A stretch of DNA of 64,000 nt from Sphingopyxis sp. H053 (lineage in GTDB: Bacteria; Pseudomonadota; Alphaproteobacteria; Sphingomonadales; Sphingomonadaceae), in NCBI RefSeq assembly GCF_001468225.1, contig NZ_LNRU01000010.1, positions 62,001-126,000 of the forward strand. The letters are read 5' to 3'. The first letter of the stretch is position 1; each line of letters opens with the position of its first letter. The notes below the pieces were generated by a model. The model was not told where the DNA came from. It did not search any database and saw only the letters and a program-made list of their open reading frames with translations. Shown piece by piece: positions 33,574 through 47,363 of this stretch. The translations under genes were made by a program, and so were the position numbers.

Positions 33574-35892
33574 TCATCTTTGCTGGCCGTACTGGTCGGT
33601 GAGCACGTCGCGGCGGCCGACATGGTTGGGCGGACTGACCAGCCCTTCCTCCTCCATCCGCTCGATCAGGCGCGCCGCGCTGTTGTACCCGATGCGCAAT
33701 TGGCGCTGCAGCCAGCTTGTCGACGCCTTCTGGCTTTCGACGACGATCTGGCACGCCTTTGCGTACATGCGGTCTTCGGCGCTGTCGCCGCCCGCGGGGG
33801 CGCCCTCCATAGCGAAACCGCCGTCCTCGGGATCTTCGGTGACGCTCTCGATATAGTCGGGGCGGCCCTGGCCTTTCCAGTGATCGGCGACTGCGCGGAC
33901 TTCGTCGTCGGACACGAACGGCCCGTGGATGCGCGTAATCTGCTTGCCGCCGGGGACATAGAGCATGTCGCCTTTGCCGAGCAGCTGTTCGGCGCCGGCT
34001 TCGCCGAGGATCGTGCGGCTGTCGATCTTCGACGTCACGTTGAAGCTGATGCGCGTCGGCAGGTTCGCCTTGATCACGCCGGTGATGACGTCCACCGACG
34101 GGCGCTGCGTCGCGAGGATCAGGTGGATGCCCGCGGCGCGTGCCTTCTGCGCGAGGCGCTGGATCAGGAACTCGACCTCCTTGCCCGCGGTCATCATCAA
34201 ATCGGCGAGTTCGTCGACGACGACGACGATCTGCGGCAGCGGCGCATAATCGAGCGTCTCTTCCTCATAGATCGGCTGCCCGGTGTCGGGATCGTAGCCG
34301 GTCTGGACGCGGCGCCCCAAGGACTTGCCCTTGGCGAGCGCACCGCGGACCTTGTCGTTGTACGACGCCAAGTTGCGCACCGACAGCGACGACATCATCC
34401 GGTAACGGTCCTCCATCTGCTCGACCGCCCATTTCAAGGCGCGGATTGCCTTCTTGGGCTCGGTCACGACGGGGGCGAGCAGGTGCGGAATATCGTCATA
34501 GACGCTGAGTTCCAGCATCTTGGGATCGATCATGATCATCTTCACCTGGTCGGGACCGAGGCGATAGAGAAGCGACAGGATCATCGCGTTGAGACCGACC
34601 GACTTGCCCGATCCCGTCGTACCCGCGATCAGCAGGTGCGGCATCGGGGCGAGGTCGGCGATCATCGCGTCGCCGCTGATATTCTTGCCCAGGATGATCG
34701 GCAGCGCGCCGGTCTGGTCCTGAAACAGCGCGCTGCCGATGATTTCGTGCAGCACCACCGATTCGCGGTGCGCGTTGGGCAGCTCGATGCCGATCACGGT
34801 ACGGCCGGGGATCGGCGCGATGCGCGCCGACAGCGCCGACATGTTGCGCGCGATATCGTCGGCGAGGTTCGACACGCGGCTCGCCTTCGTGCCCGGCGCG
34901 GGCTCAAGTTCGTACATCGTGACGACGGGGCCGGGGCGGACCGCGGTGACGACGCCCTTGACCTGAAAATCCTCGAGCACCGATTCGAGCAGGCGCGCGT
35001 TGCGTTCGAGCCCCGCCTTGTCGATCTGCCCGGTCGGCCCCGGCGGCGGCGGGGCGAGCAGGTCGATCGACGGCAGCTGGTAATTGGTGAACAGTTCGGT
35101 CTGCGGTTTCGGCTTGGGTTTCGACGGCGCGGTTCGCTGCGCCGGGTCGGCGATTTCGGGCGGCGCGCGGTCGCTCGGCTCGGCGACCGCGCGCGGCCGC
35201 ACGACACGATCCTCGATCAGGCTCGGCGCCTTCACCTCGTCGCTTGGCATCCGCGCGGGTTCGATGACGCGGTTGCTGCCCTCGGCGGCGGGCAGCCTGA
35301 AGCGCGACGCCCAGCCCTTTTCGAGCCGCAACGCGCGCCACGCGAGCCACAGGCCAAGCCCGACAAGCAGCAGGATCGTCGCAAAGCGGATCAGCGCCGC
35401 GGCGGGTTCGCCCGCCTGCGCGAATAACGGCGCGACCGCGCCGCCGATCAGCAGCGCGATGATCCCGCCCCAGCCGGCGGGCATCGGCGCGTTCGTCGCC
35501 GGCGACCATAGTTCGGCGCCCAGCCCGACGAGCAGGATGCCGATAAAGCTATAGGCAAGCTGGCGCGGCCAATAGGGCTGCGCCTCGCCCGTCCACAACC
35601 GCCACGCGATGATGCCAAGCAGCGGCAGCAGCAGGACGATCGGCGCGCCGCCGATTGACAGGCCAAGGTCGGCGAACCAGGCGCCCGCAGCGCCCATCCA
35701 GTTGGCGGCGGTGCCGTGGGCGGCGGTGTTCAGCGCCGCGTCGGTGCTGTCATAGGTGACGAGCGCGAGGGTCAGGAAGAGCGTGAACAGGCCGAGCGCC
35801 ACCGCTGCGGCGATCACCAGCGATCGCGCGATGCTTTGGCGGAAAACCGTGCGCCAATCGGCCTTTGCGGGTGCGGCCTTGCGGCTAGCCAT
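33574..35892 (-). CDS. ftsK: DNA translocase FtsK/SpoIIIE
   Basis: A 772-residue septal DNA pump for chromosome segregation. Four membrane segments fill the first 190 residues, then a Pro-rich linker, then the motor with Walker A AGTTGSGKSVGLNAM and Walker B IVVVVDELADLM, and a C-terminal winged-helix gamma domain (LRIGYNSAARLIERMEEEGL) that reads KOPS sites. The linker is short compared with E. coli FtsK, as is usual in alphaproteobacteria. Divergent from the ubiH-type gene. Confidence 0.95.
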   Translation of the reverse strand: MASRKAAPAKADWRTVFRQSIARSLVIAAAVALGLFTLFLTLALVTYDSTDAALNTAAHGTAANWMGAAGAWFADLGLSIGGAPIVLLLPLLGIIAWRLWTGEAQPYWPRQLAYSFIGILLVGLGAELWSPATNAPMPAGWGGIIALLIGGAVAPLFAQAGEPAAALIRFATILLLVGLGLWLAWRALRLEKGWASRFRLPAAEGSNRVIEPARMPSDEVKAPSLIEDRVVRPRAVAEPSDRAPPEIADPAQRTAPSKPKPKPQTELFTNYQLPSIDLLAPPPPGPTGQIDKAGLERNARLLESVLEDFQVKGVVTAVRPGPVVTMYELEPAPGTKASRVSNLADDIARNMSALSARIAPIPGRTVIGIELPNAHRESVVLHEIIGSALFQDQTGALPIILGKNISGDAMIADLAPMPHLLIAGTTGSGKSVGLNAMILSLLYRLGPDQVKMIMIDPKMLELSVYDDIPHLLAPVVTEPKKAIRALKWAVEQMEDRYRMMSSLSVRNLASYNDKVRGALAKGKSLGRRVQTGYDPDTGQPIYEEETLDYAPLPQIVVVVDELADLMMTAGKEVEFLIQRLAQKARAAGIHLILATQRPSVDVITGVIKANLPTRISFNVTSKIDSRTILGEAGAEQLLGKGDMLYVPGGKQITRIHGPFVSDDEVRAVADHWKGQGRPDYIESVTEDPEDGGFAMEGAPAGGDSAEDRMYAKACQIVVESQKASTSWLQRQLRIGYNSAARLIERMEEEGLVSPPNHVGRRDVLTDQYGQQR

Positions 35893-36016
35893 GCTCTTTT
35901 CCGGTCCCTGTCAGTTAACCACGGCGATATGCGCATGGGGCGGACTCGGCGTCAAGCGCGGCCCAGCGCTCGCCCACAGCCTTTCCAACCGCCCTGCCGC
36001 ACGCTAGGGCAACGGC

Positions 36017-37258
36017 ATGAGTGAAACGCTGCGCAGCGATGTCCTGATTTCGGGTGGCGGCCTTGTCGGCCAGGCGCTCGCCCTCGCCCTTGCCCACCAT
36101 GGCCTGTCGGTCCAGATCGTCGATCCCGCCGACCCGGTGACGACGATCGCGCCGGGGTTCGACGGCCGCGCCTCGGCGATTGCCAGCGCGACATGGCAGA
36201 TGTTCGAAGTGCTGGGGATTGCGGAGCGCCTTGCCGGTCATGGCTGCCCGATCCGCGCCATCAAGGTGGGCGACGGCGCGCCCGACAGCGGCCGCGGCGG
36301 CGAACTCGACTTCGTCACCGCCGACGGCGACCCGCCGCTCGGCACGATGGTCGAGAATCGCCAGCTCCGCCTCGCGCTCGCCGCGGCGCTCGCCGACGCA
36401 CCGCTCGTTCGCCTGCTGATGCCCGCCGCGGTCGTGTCGCGCGCGATCGACGTCCATGGCGTCACGCTGACGCTCGCCGACGGCACAAAGCTCGCGGCGC
36501 CGCTGCTGATCGTCGCCGAAGGGCGCCGCTCGCCGACGCGCGATGCCGCGGGGTTCAGCATCGCGAACTGGTCGTACCATCATCACGCGATGATCGGCGC
36601 GGTCGCGCACGAACGGCCGCACGGCCAGGTCGCGCACGAAATCTTCTATCCCTCAGGTCCGTTCGCGCTGCTGCCGCTCGTCGACGACGCGCAGGGACGC
36701 CACCGTTCGGCCTTCGTATGGACGGTCGCCGAAAAGGACGGTCCCGGTTTCGCCAAGCTCGGCGAGCGCGGCTTCGTCGCCGAATTGCAGAAGCGCGCGG
36801 GCGGGGTGCTCGGCGCGATGGAGCTCGTCGCGCCGCGCATGACCTATCCGCTCGGCTTTCATCACAGTGCGTCGATCGTCGCCGACCGCATCGCGCTCGT
36901 CGGCGATGCCGCGCACGGCATCCACCCGATCGCGGGGCAGGGGCTGAACCTTGGTCTCCGCGACGTCGCGGCGCTCACCGAAGTGCTCGTCGAGGGGGCG
37001 CGACTCGGGCTCGACCTCGGCGATGCGGCGCTGCTCGCGCGCTATCAGCGCTGGCGCGGGCTCGACAATATGATGGTCAGCCTCGCGACCGACGGGCTGA
37101 CGCGGCTGTTCGGTATCCCGGGTCGCACCGCCGCTGCGGTGCGACGCACCGGGCTCGGCGCGGTACAGCGGATGCCGATGCTCAAGCGGTTCTTCATGGA
37201 CGAGGCGCGCGGCGAGGCGGGCGACCTGCCGCGCCTGCTCGCGGGCGCCGAAGTCTAG
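36017..37258 (+). CDS. FAD-dependent UbiH/UbiF-family hydroxylase (ubiquinone synthesis)
   Basis: A 413-residue flavin monooxygenase. The FAD-binding start is DVLISGGGLVGQALALALA, and the second FAD motif is ALVGDAAHGIHPIAGQGLNL, typical of the UbiH/COQ6 group that hydroxylates the quinone ring during ubiquinone synthesis. The regioselectivity (UbiH, UbiF, UbiI or UbiL type) cannot be told from sequence reading alone, so no symbol is given. The stop codon lies inside a perfect dyad that continues toward the next gene. Confidence 0.88.
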   Translation: MSETLRSDVLISGGGLVGQALALALAHHGLSVQIVDPADPVTTIAPGFDGRASAIASATWQMFEVLGIAERLAGHGCPIRAIKVGDGAPDSGRGGELDFVTADGDPPLGTMVENRQLRLALAAALADAPLVRLLMPAAVVSRAIDVHGVTLTLADGTKLAAPLLIVAEGRRSPTRDAAGFSIANWSYHHHAMIGAVAHERPHGQVAHEIFYPSGPFALLPLVDDAQGRHRSAFVWTVAEKDGPGFAKLGERGFVAELQKRAGGVLGAMELVAPRMTYPLGFHHSASIVADRIALVGDAAHGIHPIAGQGLNLGLRDVAALTEVLVEGARLGLDLGDAALLARYQRWRGLDNMMVSLATDGLTRLFGIPGRTAAAVRRTGLGAVQRMPMLKRFFMDEARGEAGDLPRLLAGAEV

Positions 37259-37272
37259 GTATTACTACCTAG
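37255..37272. promoter_or_regulatory. Perfect dyad CTAGGTA-TTAC-TACCTAG upstream of the sigma-like gene
   Basis: An 18-bp perfect palindrome overlaps the stop codon of the UbiH-type gene and lies 83 bases upstream of the sigma-region-2 gene. The TAGGTA...TACCTA halves resemble the two-fold sites of NarL/LuxR-type regulators. A hairpin terminator is unlikely as the stem is AT-rich and has no T-run. The binding protein is unknown. Confidence 0.45.
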
Positions 37273-37354
37273 GCGCTGATAGCCCGCCACTAAGCATGAC
37301 ATCCTATCCCTGAGCGCGCGGCAACCACGCTGCGCACAGGATGGGGACCGGACC

Positions 37355-38053
37355 ATGTCGGCAAAAAGCGACGCGCTCGAAGCAGCGGTGACGGACTATA
37401 TTAAGGCGCGAACCGCGCTCGACGCGGCACCGGGCGCGCGGACGCGGGCTTTGGCCGACCGCAGCTTCGCCCGGCTGTCAGCGCTCGCCGCGCCGCGTAT
37501 CCGCTATTTCACGCGCAGCTATGGGCTGACCGATGTCGCCGAGGATGCCGCGCAAGTGTGCGCGATCGCGCTCCATCGCGCCGCCGAACATTATGATCCG
37601 GCGCGCGCGCGTTTCACCACCTATGTGAACTGGCAATTCCGCGCCGAACTGCAGGCGCTGCGGCACCGGCTTCACGGCGACCAGCGTTGCGCCGGGCGAC
37701 GGCATGTCACCGCGACGCTATCGCTCGACGCGTTGCAGGAGGAGGGCGCCGACGCGTGGCTGACTGATCCGGCGGCCGAAAACGCGACCGAGCAGGGCGC
37801 GGCGGACAATCTTGCCGCGCTTTTGGCCGACCGGTTGGTTGAGGAGTGGGCGAGCCGTCGCCGCGCCAGGCTGGGCGCATCGCGCGGCGATGAAAGCCGG
37901 CTGGCAACCCGGCTTGCCGCCGAAAAGAAACTCGTTCGGCACCATCTGATGGTGAGCGACGCGGCGGAACGGTTGCGCGAAAGCGACCGGCATGTCGTAC
38001 GTCGGGCGCTCGCCGACATCATTCATCATGCGCCGGTCGGCAAGCCACACTGA
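37355..38053 (+). CDS. Sigma-70 region 2-like protein lacking region 4
   Basis: A 232-residue protein. Residues about 40-110 match sigma region 2: RIRYFTRSYGLTDVAEDAAQ, ALHRAAEHYDPARARFTTYV and NWQFRAELQALRH, with the core-binding and -10-recognition helices in place. The C-terminal half is rich in Arg, Ala and Glu and has no recognisable helix-turn-helix of region 4, which normally reads the -35 box. It could be a divergent sigma factor, an anti-sigma mimic, or a regulator using region 2 alone. Single gene; the upstream dyad may control it. Confidence 0.65.
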   Translation: MSAKSDALEAAVTDYIKARTALDAAPGARTRALADRSFARLSALAAPRIRYFTRSYGLTDVAEDAAQVCAIALHRAAEHYDPARARFTTYVNWQFRAELQALRHRLHGDQRCAGRRHVTATLSLDALQEEGADAWLTDPAAENATEQGAADNLAALLADRLVEEWASRRRARLGASRGDESRLATRLAAEKKLVRHHLMVSDAAERLRESDRHVVRRALADIIHHAPVGKPH

Positions 38054-38057
38054 CCGT

Positions 38058-38708
38058 CTATTGCAGCGTGGCGCGGCCGTCGTCGCCGTCGAAACGGCCG
38101 AAAAATTGCATCAGCTGGACGACCAGTTCGGCGCGCGCGTCGATCGGCGTCGCTTCGAGCAGTGCCTGTTTCGCGGCGGCATCGAACGGCGCGACTTGCG
38201 CGATACCGTTGACGAGCGTCGCGTCGTCGAGCTGGCCGACCGAGTCCCAGTCGACGACATAGCCCTGCCGCGCCGCGAAGCGTTTCGCCTCGCGCTCGAG
38301 GCTCGCGCGTTCGATGCTCGCCAGCACGGCGTCGTCCTCGGCTTCGAGCTCGATCTCGGCCTCGACCTGCCGGAACGGCGTCGTCACGTCGAGCTCGCGG
38401 CGCACTCGAAAGCGCGCCACGCCTTCAAGGACGAGATTGAAACGCCCCTCGTCGAGCGCCTCGACGTCGACGATGCGCCCGACGCAGCCGACGTCATAGA
38501 GCGCCGGCGGTTCGCGATCCTCTTCGCCGGGAAGCTGGCGCGGCTGGATCATCCCGATCTGCCGGTCGCGCGCCAGCACTTCCTGCACCATCGCCGAATA
38601 GCGCGGCTCGAAGATATGCAGCGGCAGGTGCAGCCCCGGAAACAGCACCGCGCCGGTGAGCGGAAAGATCGCGATCCGCTGGATAGTCAAAGGCGCGGTT
38701 TCGCCCAT
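38058..38708 (-). CDS. LON peptidase substrate-binding (LAN) domain protein
   Basis: A 216-residue protein matching the N-terminal domain of Lon: IAIFPLTGAVLFPGLHLPLH, IFEPRYSAMVQEVLARDR, then the conserved VGCVGRIVDVEALDEGRFNL stretch. It lacks the ATPase and protease domains. The ATG at 38708 overlaps the stop of the cnoX gene (TGATG), so the longer frame to 38822 is not needed. Pairing of this protein with a CnoX-type co-chaperone is common in alphaproteobacteria and suggests a shared part in protein quality control. Confidence 0.88.
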   Translation of the reverse strand: MGETAPLTIQRIAIFPLTGAVLFPGLHLPLHIFEPRYSAMVQEVLARDRQIGMIQPRQLPGEEDREPPALYDVGCVGRIVDVEALDEGRFNLVLEGVARFRVRRELDVTTPFRQVEAEIELEAEDDAVLASIERASLEREAKRFAARQGYVVDWDSVGQLDDATLVNGIAQVAPFDAAAKQALLEATPIDARAELVVQLMQFFGRFDGDDGRATLQ

Positions 38709-39619
38709 CAGCCGAACAGGATGAGCGACAGGCGGCGGCGCTGCGCGGCCACCCATGCATCCTCGAGGCCGACGGCTTCGAATAGCGAGAGCAGCTTGGC
38801 GCGCGCGGCATCCTCGTTCCATTCGCGGTCGGCGGCGACGATATGGAGCAGATTGTCGGCGGCGGCATCGCGCTGGCCGGCACCGATCTGGGCGCTCGCA
38901 AGGTCGAAGCGCGCCTGATGGTCACCGGGATTCGCGGCGACCGCGGCCTCGAAGGCGGCGAGTTCGCCCGCATCGGGGGCGTCGGCCGCCAGCGCGAGCG
39001 CGCTTTTCGCCTGCGCGATCGCGGGGTCTTCGCCGATCTCGGCCGGCACCATGTCGAGCGCGGCCTGCGCGCCTTCGATATCGCCCGCGAGCACAAGCGC
39101 ACGAATCAGCCCGCCATGCGCCGGGGCATTGTCGGGTGCCATGTCGAGAATCTGCGCAAAGATGCTTGCGGCGCGCGGACCGTCGCCTTCGGCCAGCACG
39201 CCTTCGCCCATTTCGATCAGCGGCGCGATCTCGACCGCGCGGGCGGTCGCCTCGCTCTCGATCGGGAGCTGCGCGAGCAACTGGTCGAGAATCGCCTTCA
39301 GCTGGCTTTCGGTGCGCGCGTTGGTCAGGTTCGCGACCGGCTGACCCTGAAAGATCGCATAGACGGTGGGGATCGACTGGACCTGGAACTGGCCGGCGAT
39401 AAAGCGATTCGCGTCGACGTCGACCTTGACCAGCACAACGCCCTTGTCGGCATAATCCGCGGCGACTTTTTCGAGCACGGGGCCGAGCTGCTTGCACGGG
39501 CCGCACCATTCGGCCCAGAAATCGAGGATGACGAGGCTGGTCATCGAGGGTTCGACGACGTCGCGGCGGAAGGCTTCGACGGCTTCCTTTTCGGTGGGAT
39601 TCAGACCGAGCGTGGCCAC
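38708..39619 (-). CDS. cnoX: Thioredoxin-TPR co-chaperone CnoX (YbbN)
   Basis: A 303-residue protein with an N-terminal thioredoxin domain (WAEWCGPCKQL with Cys-39 and Cys-42, and the cis-Pro loop QSIPTVYA) and C-terminal TPR-like repeats of the YbbN family (RAASIFAQILDMAPDNAPAH). CnoX holds unfolded proteins and passes them to GroEL. The intact CXXC, unlike the E. coli protein, would give real oxidoreductase activity, as reported for the Caulobacter form. It is coupled to the LON-domain gene. Confidence 0.9.
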   Translation of the reverse strand: MATLGLNPTEKEAVEAFRRDVVEPSMTSLVILDFWAEWCGPCKQLGPVLEKVAADYADKGVVLVKVDVDANRFIAGQFQVQSIPTVYAIFQGQPVANLTNARTESQLKAILDQLLAQLPIESEATARAVEIAPLIEMGEGVLAEGDGPRAASIFAQILDMAPDNAPAHGGLIRALVLAGDIEGAQAALDMVPAEIGEDPAIAQAKSALALAADAPDAGELAAFEAAVAANPGDHQARFDLASAQIGAGQRDAAADNLLHIVAADREWNEDAARAKLLSLFEAVGLEDAWVAAQRRRLSLILFG

Positions 39620-39810
39620 GCAGATATGCTCCTGTTTTGATATGCCGTCGCTTCTGCGCCGGCGGGAAGACTCTTTCCCCGCTTATGTGGGATTTGCGGG
39701 CGATATGCCAACCCTTCGGAGAAAATGCACAATCAGGGGTTGCCGAGTCAAAAAGCCGGTGCTAATCGCCCGCCTCACCCGCTGGAACCGACCGGTTTCC
39801 AGCCGCCAGA

Positions 39811-39885
39811 GCGGGCGTAGCTCAGGGGTAGAGCACAACCTTGCCAAGGTTGGGGTCGAGGGTTCGAATCCCTTCGCCCGCTCCA
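39811..39885 (+). tRNA. tRNA-Gly (anticodon GCC)
   Basis: Begins GCGGGCGTAGCTCAGGGGTA and ends with an encoded CCA. The acceptor stem GCGGGCG/CGCCCGC pairs fully, the anticodon loop TTGCCAA gives GCC, and the T loop is GGTTCGAATCC. The metal-resistance block starts directly after its 3' end, so it may be the attachment site of that block. Confidence 0.97.
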
Positions 39886-40080
39886 GTTTTCCTAACAATT
39901 TCAGACACTTACGCCGAATGGCGGCGTAATACGCGTCGTTACGTGGGCTCGATTTTTGCCTCGCGTAATAAGGACGTAATATGATGGGAGCGAGCTGTCG
40001 GGTGCCTCTAGGGCAGGATCGGCGACGTTGTTCGCAGAGGTCCGAACATTCTTCCGCCGATCCGACACGCCTCACATGCT
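39886..40080. other. Island flank with repeated CGTAATA words after tRNA-Gly(GCC)
   Basis: No gene is visible. The word CGTAATA occurs three times close together (GGCGTAATACG near 39922, GCGTAATAAGG near 39963, GACGTAATATG near 39973), with an inverted CGTTACG near 39938. Clusters like this next to a tRNA 3' end often mark integrase arm sites. No integrase is seen, so the boundary is inferred. Confidence 0.35.
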
Positions 40081-40677
40081 CTAATCTTTCTGCTGTTTGG
40101 CCTCTTGGCGGGCGTCGCGAAGGATTTCGATGCCGCCCTTGATCGCGATCAGCGCAGTCGCAAATCCAACCAGAAGGTCCGGCCAGTTCGTACCGAGCCA
40201 CCAGACGAGGACACCCGCGATCAGGATGCCGCCGTTCGAGATGAAGTCGTTGTAGCTGAAGGTTGTCGCGGCTCTGAGGTTGACGTCCGGATCCTGAATG
40301 CGCTGCAAGAGCTTCAGACAAGCATAGTTCACCACCGCAGCGACGGCCGACATGATCATCATTGTCGGACCGATCGGTTCGCTGCCTTCGAAATAGCGCC
40401 GTCCTACATCGAACAGGACGCCGGCCGCGAAGACCAGCAGCATGACACCCGATGCCGTGGCAGCACGGGTTTTCCATTTCAGGCCGTGGCTGAGCGCAAC
40501 GAGGCTCAAGGCATAGACCGCGGCGTCGGACAGATTGTCGAGCCCATTGGCGATGAGCGCGCTCGAATCGCCGAGCCCGCCGGTTACGAGGAAGGCGATC
40601 GCGATAGCCGAGTTCAGGACGAGAACGATCTGGAGCGTTCGCTTTTCGCGTTCGCTCCCGGATGCTTTTTCATTCAT
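40081..40677 (-). CDS. Cation diffusion facilitator (CDF) family transporter
   Basis: A 198-residue membrane protein with about five to six membrane segments. The CDF core motif is seen in SALIANGLDNLSDAAVYALSL and again in SYNDFISNGGILIAGVLVWW, where the Asp and Asn residues would line the metal site. It is shorter than typical CDF proteins (about 300) and lacks the cytosolic C-terminal domain, as in some MMT1-like members. The ATG at 40677 has GAGGAG 7 bases upstream. It follows the CzcA gene by 117 bases with a terminator between, so it may have its own promoter. Export of Zn, Co or Cd is likely. Confidence 0.8.
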   Translation of the reverse strand: MNEKASGSEREKRTLQIVLVLNSAIAIAFLVTGGLGDSSALIANGLDNLSDAAVYALSLVALSHGLKWKTRAATASGVMLLVFAAGVLFDVGRRYFEGSEPIGPTMMIMSAVAAVVNYACLKLLQRIQDPDVNLRAATTFSYNDFISNGGILIAGVLVWWLGTNWPDLLVGFATALIAIKGGIEILRDARQEAKQQKD

Positions 40678-40712
40678 TGCAAGCTCCTCAATCCTCACCA
40701 TCCCTAAAAGGA

Positions 40713-40736
40713 GGCGGAACCCGCTTGGGTTCCGCC
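40713..40736 (-). terminator. Terminator after the first czcCBA operon
   Basis: A perfect 10-bp stem GGCGGAACCC / GGGTTCCGCC with a 4-base loop. On the minus strand it is followed by TCCTTTTAG, a short T-run. It lies 58 bases after the czcA stop and separates that operon from the CDF gene. Confidence 0.75.
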
Positions 40737-40794
40737 CCAGTCAGCACTCTCGGTTGCCGCCGACAGGGGGGAATGGCGGCCATCCGGGAGTGTC

Positions 40795-45232
<4,438 letters not shown>

Positions 45233-45236
<4 letters not shown>

Positions 45237-46468
45237 GGAATATTCTCCGCAAGGGGAGCCGCATCGAAGCGGCCGGTCAGGCGATCGATCTCCGCGAGCA
45301 AATCGCGGTAGCGTGTCATGGCCTCGGCCCACTGACCCTGGATCTGGATGATGACGTCGGCGGCATCCTGTACGTCGGCGAACAGGAACCCGCCGCGGGC
45401 ATAGCCTTCGCGCACCTGGCCGAGCGTCTTCACCGCCTTGGGATAGACGTCGTTCATGATGCCCTCGGCCCGGACGCGTGCGGCGTCGGCATCGGCGCGC
45501 AGCGACGCGAGGCGCCGCAGCCGCTCGAGCCGGCTCGCTTCGGATTGGAACTCGAGCTGCCGCCGTTCGGCCTGCGCCCGGGCGATATTGCCCTGGTTGC
45601 GGTCGAACCGTCCGAGCGGGATCGAGATGCCGCCAAGAACGGCGACATCATTGGTCTCGCGAAGAAAGCGCGTGCCGCCCGAGACCGTATAGTCTTGGTG
45701 CGCACGGCTCTGCTCGACGACGACCTGCGCGCGGGCCCGGTCGACGGCGGCGTCGAAGACCGCCGCGTCGGCTTCGGCGAGCGGCGGATCGCGCGGATCG
45801 GGTTTCTCGATCCCCTCGGCGATAACGAGGCTGTCAGGCGTGCCGCCCCAGAAGGAGGTGAGCAATGCGCGTGCGGACTGCCGCTTCGCCTGGGCTTCCT
45901 TCAGGGCCAGTTCGGCTTCGAGAATGCGGGCATCGGCGCGCGTCTCGACGAAGAGCGGATCCTTGTAGCCGCGCACGCGCCTGATCGCTTCGGTCCGCAT
46001 CTCCTTTTCAAGTTTGACGCGATCCTCTGCGATCCAGACCATCTGCTCGGCGATCTGGACGTCGATATAGGCGCGCTGCACTTCCTGGGCGATGTCGAGC
46101 CGGACGAGCCGCCACTGCGCCTCGGCGAGAACGACACCGCGCTCGGCAAGCGCCATTCGCGCCTCGCGCTTGCCCCCGCGTTCGAGCGGCTGCGAATAGG
46201 TGACGGTGAGTTCCGATTGCCGGAACAGGCCATAGCCGCCCGTCCCGACGCCATTGTCCATGTCGACCGACACGGTCGGATTGGGACGGACGCGGGCTTG
46301 CAGCTGGTCGGCGCGCGCGGCGTCGACCCCCGCTTCGCCCGCTCTAAGCTCGGGCGATGCAGCGATGGCCCGCTCGACCGCCTGGTCGAGCGTTAGCGGC
46401 TGGGCCCAAACGGACCCCGCCAGCAGCGCAGCCCCGGCCAACAGGGCGGCGCGCATATGGATATGCAT
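45233..46468 (-). CDS. czcC: Outer-membrane factor CzcC (copy 1)
   Basis: A 411-residue TolC-family protein with a signal peptide (AALLAGAALLAGSVWAQ), long helical repeats (LTLDQAVERAIAASPELRAG and its repeat in the second half) and the ERGGKREAR stretch common in CzcC/CusC proteins. ATG 46468 has AGGAG 9 bases upstream. It is coupled to czcB by ATGA, and follows the His-rich small gene. Confidence 0.92.
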
Positions 46469-46533
46469 GAATGATCACTCCTGAACGATTCGACTGAGCG
46501 CAGGCCGAAAAGGGGCCGCGCGGCAGGCGGCGT

Positions 46534-46872
46534 TCAGGCGAGGGGAGGGTTCAGGGGCGGTGCGAGCGCGCGCGAAGCGAGGCGCGTCGCGGGCAACGCA
46601 AAGTGCAGGCCGCCGGAAAAACAGGACAGATCGTCATGACCCGAAAGGGCCTGATCGGATGCGACCGGGCAATTATGGTGACTGCCGTGGAGGTCGGCGT
46701 CCTGCTGACCTTTTTGCGTGTCCTTGTCCGACGCATGGCCCGGCTCGACATGGTGCGAAAGATGCGAATCCGTCGCATGGTGCGTCATGCCCGCCATCGC
46801 CGGCGCAGCATTGTGGAGCCCGCTGAGCAGCAGGATGAACACAAGCAACAGGCGAAGGGTAGCGCCGGACAT
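46534..46872 (-). CDS. Small His-rich secreted protein ahead of czcCBA
   Basis: A 112-residue protein with a signal peptide (LRLLLVFILLLSGLHNAAPAMA) and a mature part rich in His, Asp and Ser (THHATDSHLSHHVEPGHASD, then DLHGSHHNCPV). Such small periplasmic proteins often precede Czc/Cnr-type operons, where they can act as metal buffers or parts of a sensor. I do not recognise a defined family. Start chosen at MSGATLRLL. It lies between DUF3703 and czcC genes and shares their direction. Confidence 0.65.
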   Translation of the reverse strand: MSGATLRLLLVFILLLSGLHNAAPAMAGMTHHATDSHLSHHVEPGHASDKDTQKGQQDADLHGSHHNCPVASDQALSGHDDLSCFSGGLHFALPATRLASRALAPPLNPPLA

Positions 46873-46921
46873 GGTCGCGCCCCTAACAGCGAATGACCCG
46901 TTCCGGAAGTCCAAAACCGGA

Positions 46922-47326
46922 TCAATCGGTTCGCGCAGCGCGGCTCTCCGTCGACCGGGCCGTTTCGATCAGCGCTTCGAGGGCCTGCGGCATCGGCATC
47001 GGCTCGAAGGCGCTCACCCGCGCGCGACCATTATTCCCTGCGGGGAGGCGGCCGGTCAGCGAACCGAGCGGGACGAGCAGGAACCGCATTGCCTGACCGG
47101 TAGCTTCACGGGCATCGCCGAGCTCGATCGCATAGCGAAACATGTGCCAGTGGGAGGCGAGATGCGCGCCCATATAGGGCTGGCTCAATATATGTTCCCA
47201 TTCCAGCGCCTGCCACGCAGCGGCTTCATCTCCGATTCGGCGTGATTCGCAAAACAGGCGATATTGCTCGCGCAGCAGCGGCTCGATGACGGCCATGCTC
47301 ACGGGATTTACTGTCGGCGGCACCAT
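46922..47326 (-). CDS. DUF3703-family protein
   Basis: A 134-residue soluble protein. The stretch WEHILSQPYMGAHLASHWHM, then LGDAREATGQAMRFLLVPLG and GRLPAGNNGRA, matches the DUF3703 family, often found beside Czc and other metal or mercury genes in proteobacteria. Its conserved His residues could bind metal, but the function is unknown. Start MVPPTVNP follows GAAAGAGG. It is the first gene of the left operon, 38 bases from the MerR-type operator. Confidence 0.75.
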   Translation of the reverse strand: MVPPTVNPVSMAVIEPLLREQYRLFCESRRIGDEAAAWQALEWEHILSQPYMGAHLASHWHMFRYAIELGDAREATGQAMRFLLVPLGSLTGRLPAGNNGRARVSAFEPMPMPQALEALIETARSTESRAARTD

Positions 47327-47363
47327 CCTCTTTCCCCCTTTTTTGTGCAGGGCAGGCTCTTGC

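Noticed and set aside
38709..38822. N-terminal extension of the LON-domain protein
   Set aside because: The extension overlaps cnoX coding sequence and has no family match; the TGATG overlap gives a better start.
39683..40477. Minus-strand frame running through tRNA-Gly(GCC) with peptide RAKGFEPSTPTLAR
   Set aside because: This peptide is the antisense translation of a tRNA gene, a known artefact; the similar GNRTLVTCLGSKSS peptide near 8680 comes from tRNA-Gly(CCC).
40081..40677. Treating the short CDF protein as truncated
   Set aside because: It has a good ribosome binding site, complete membrane core and its own stop; short CDF-like proteins exist, so a break is not needed.
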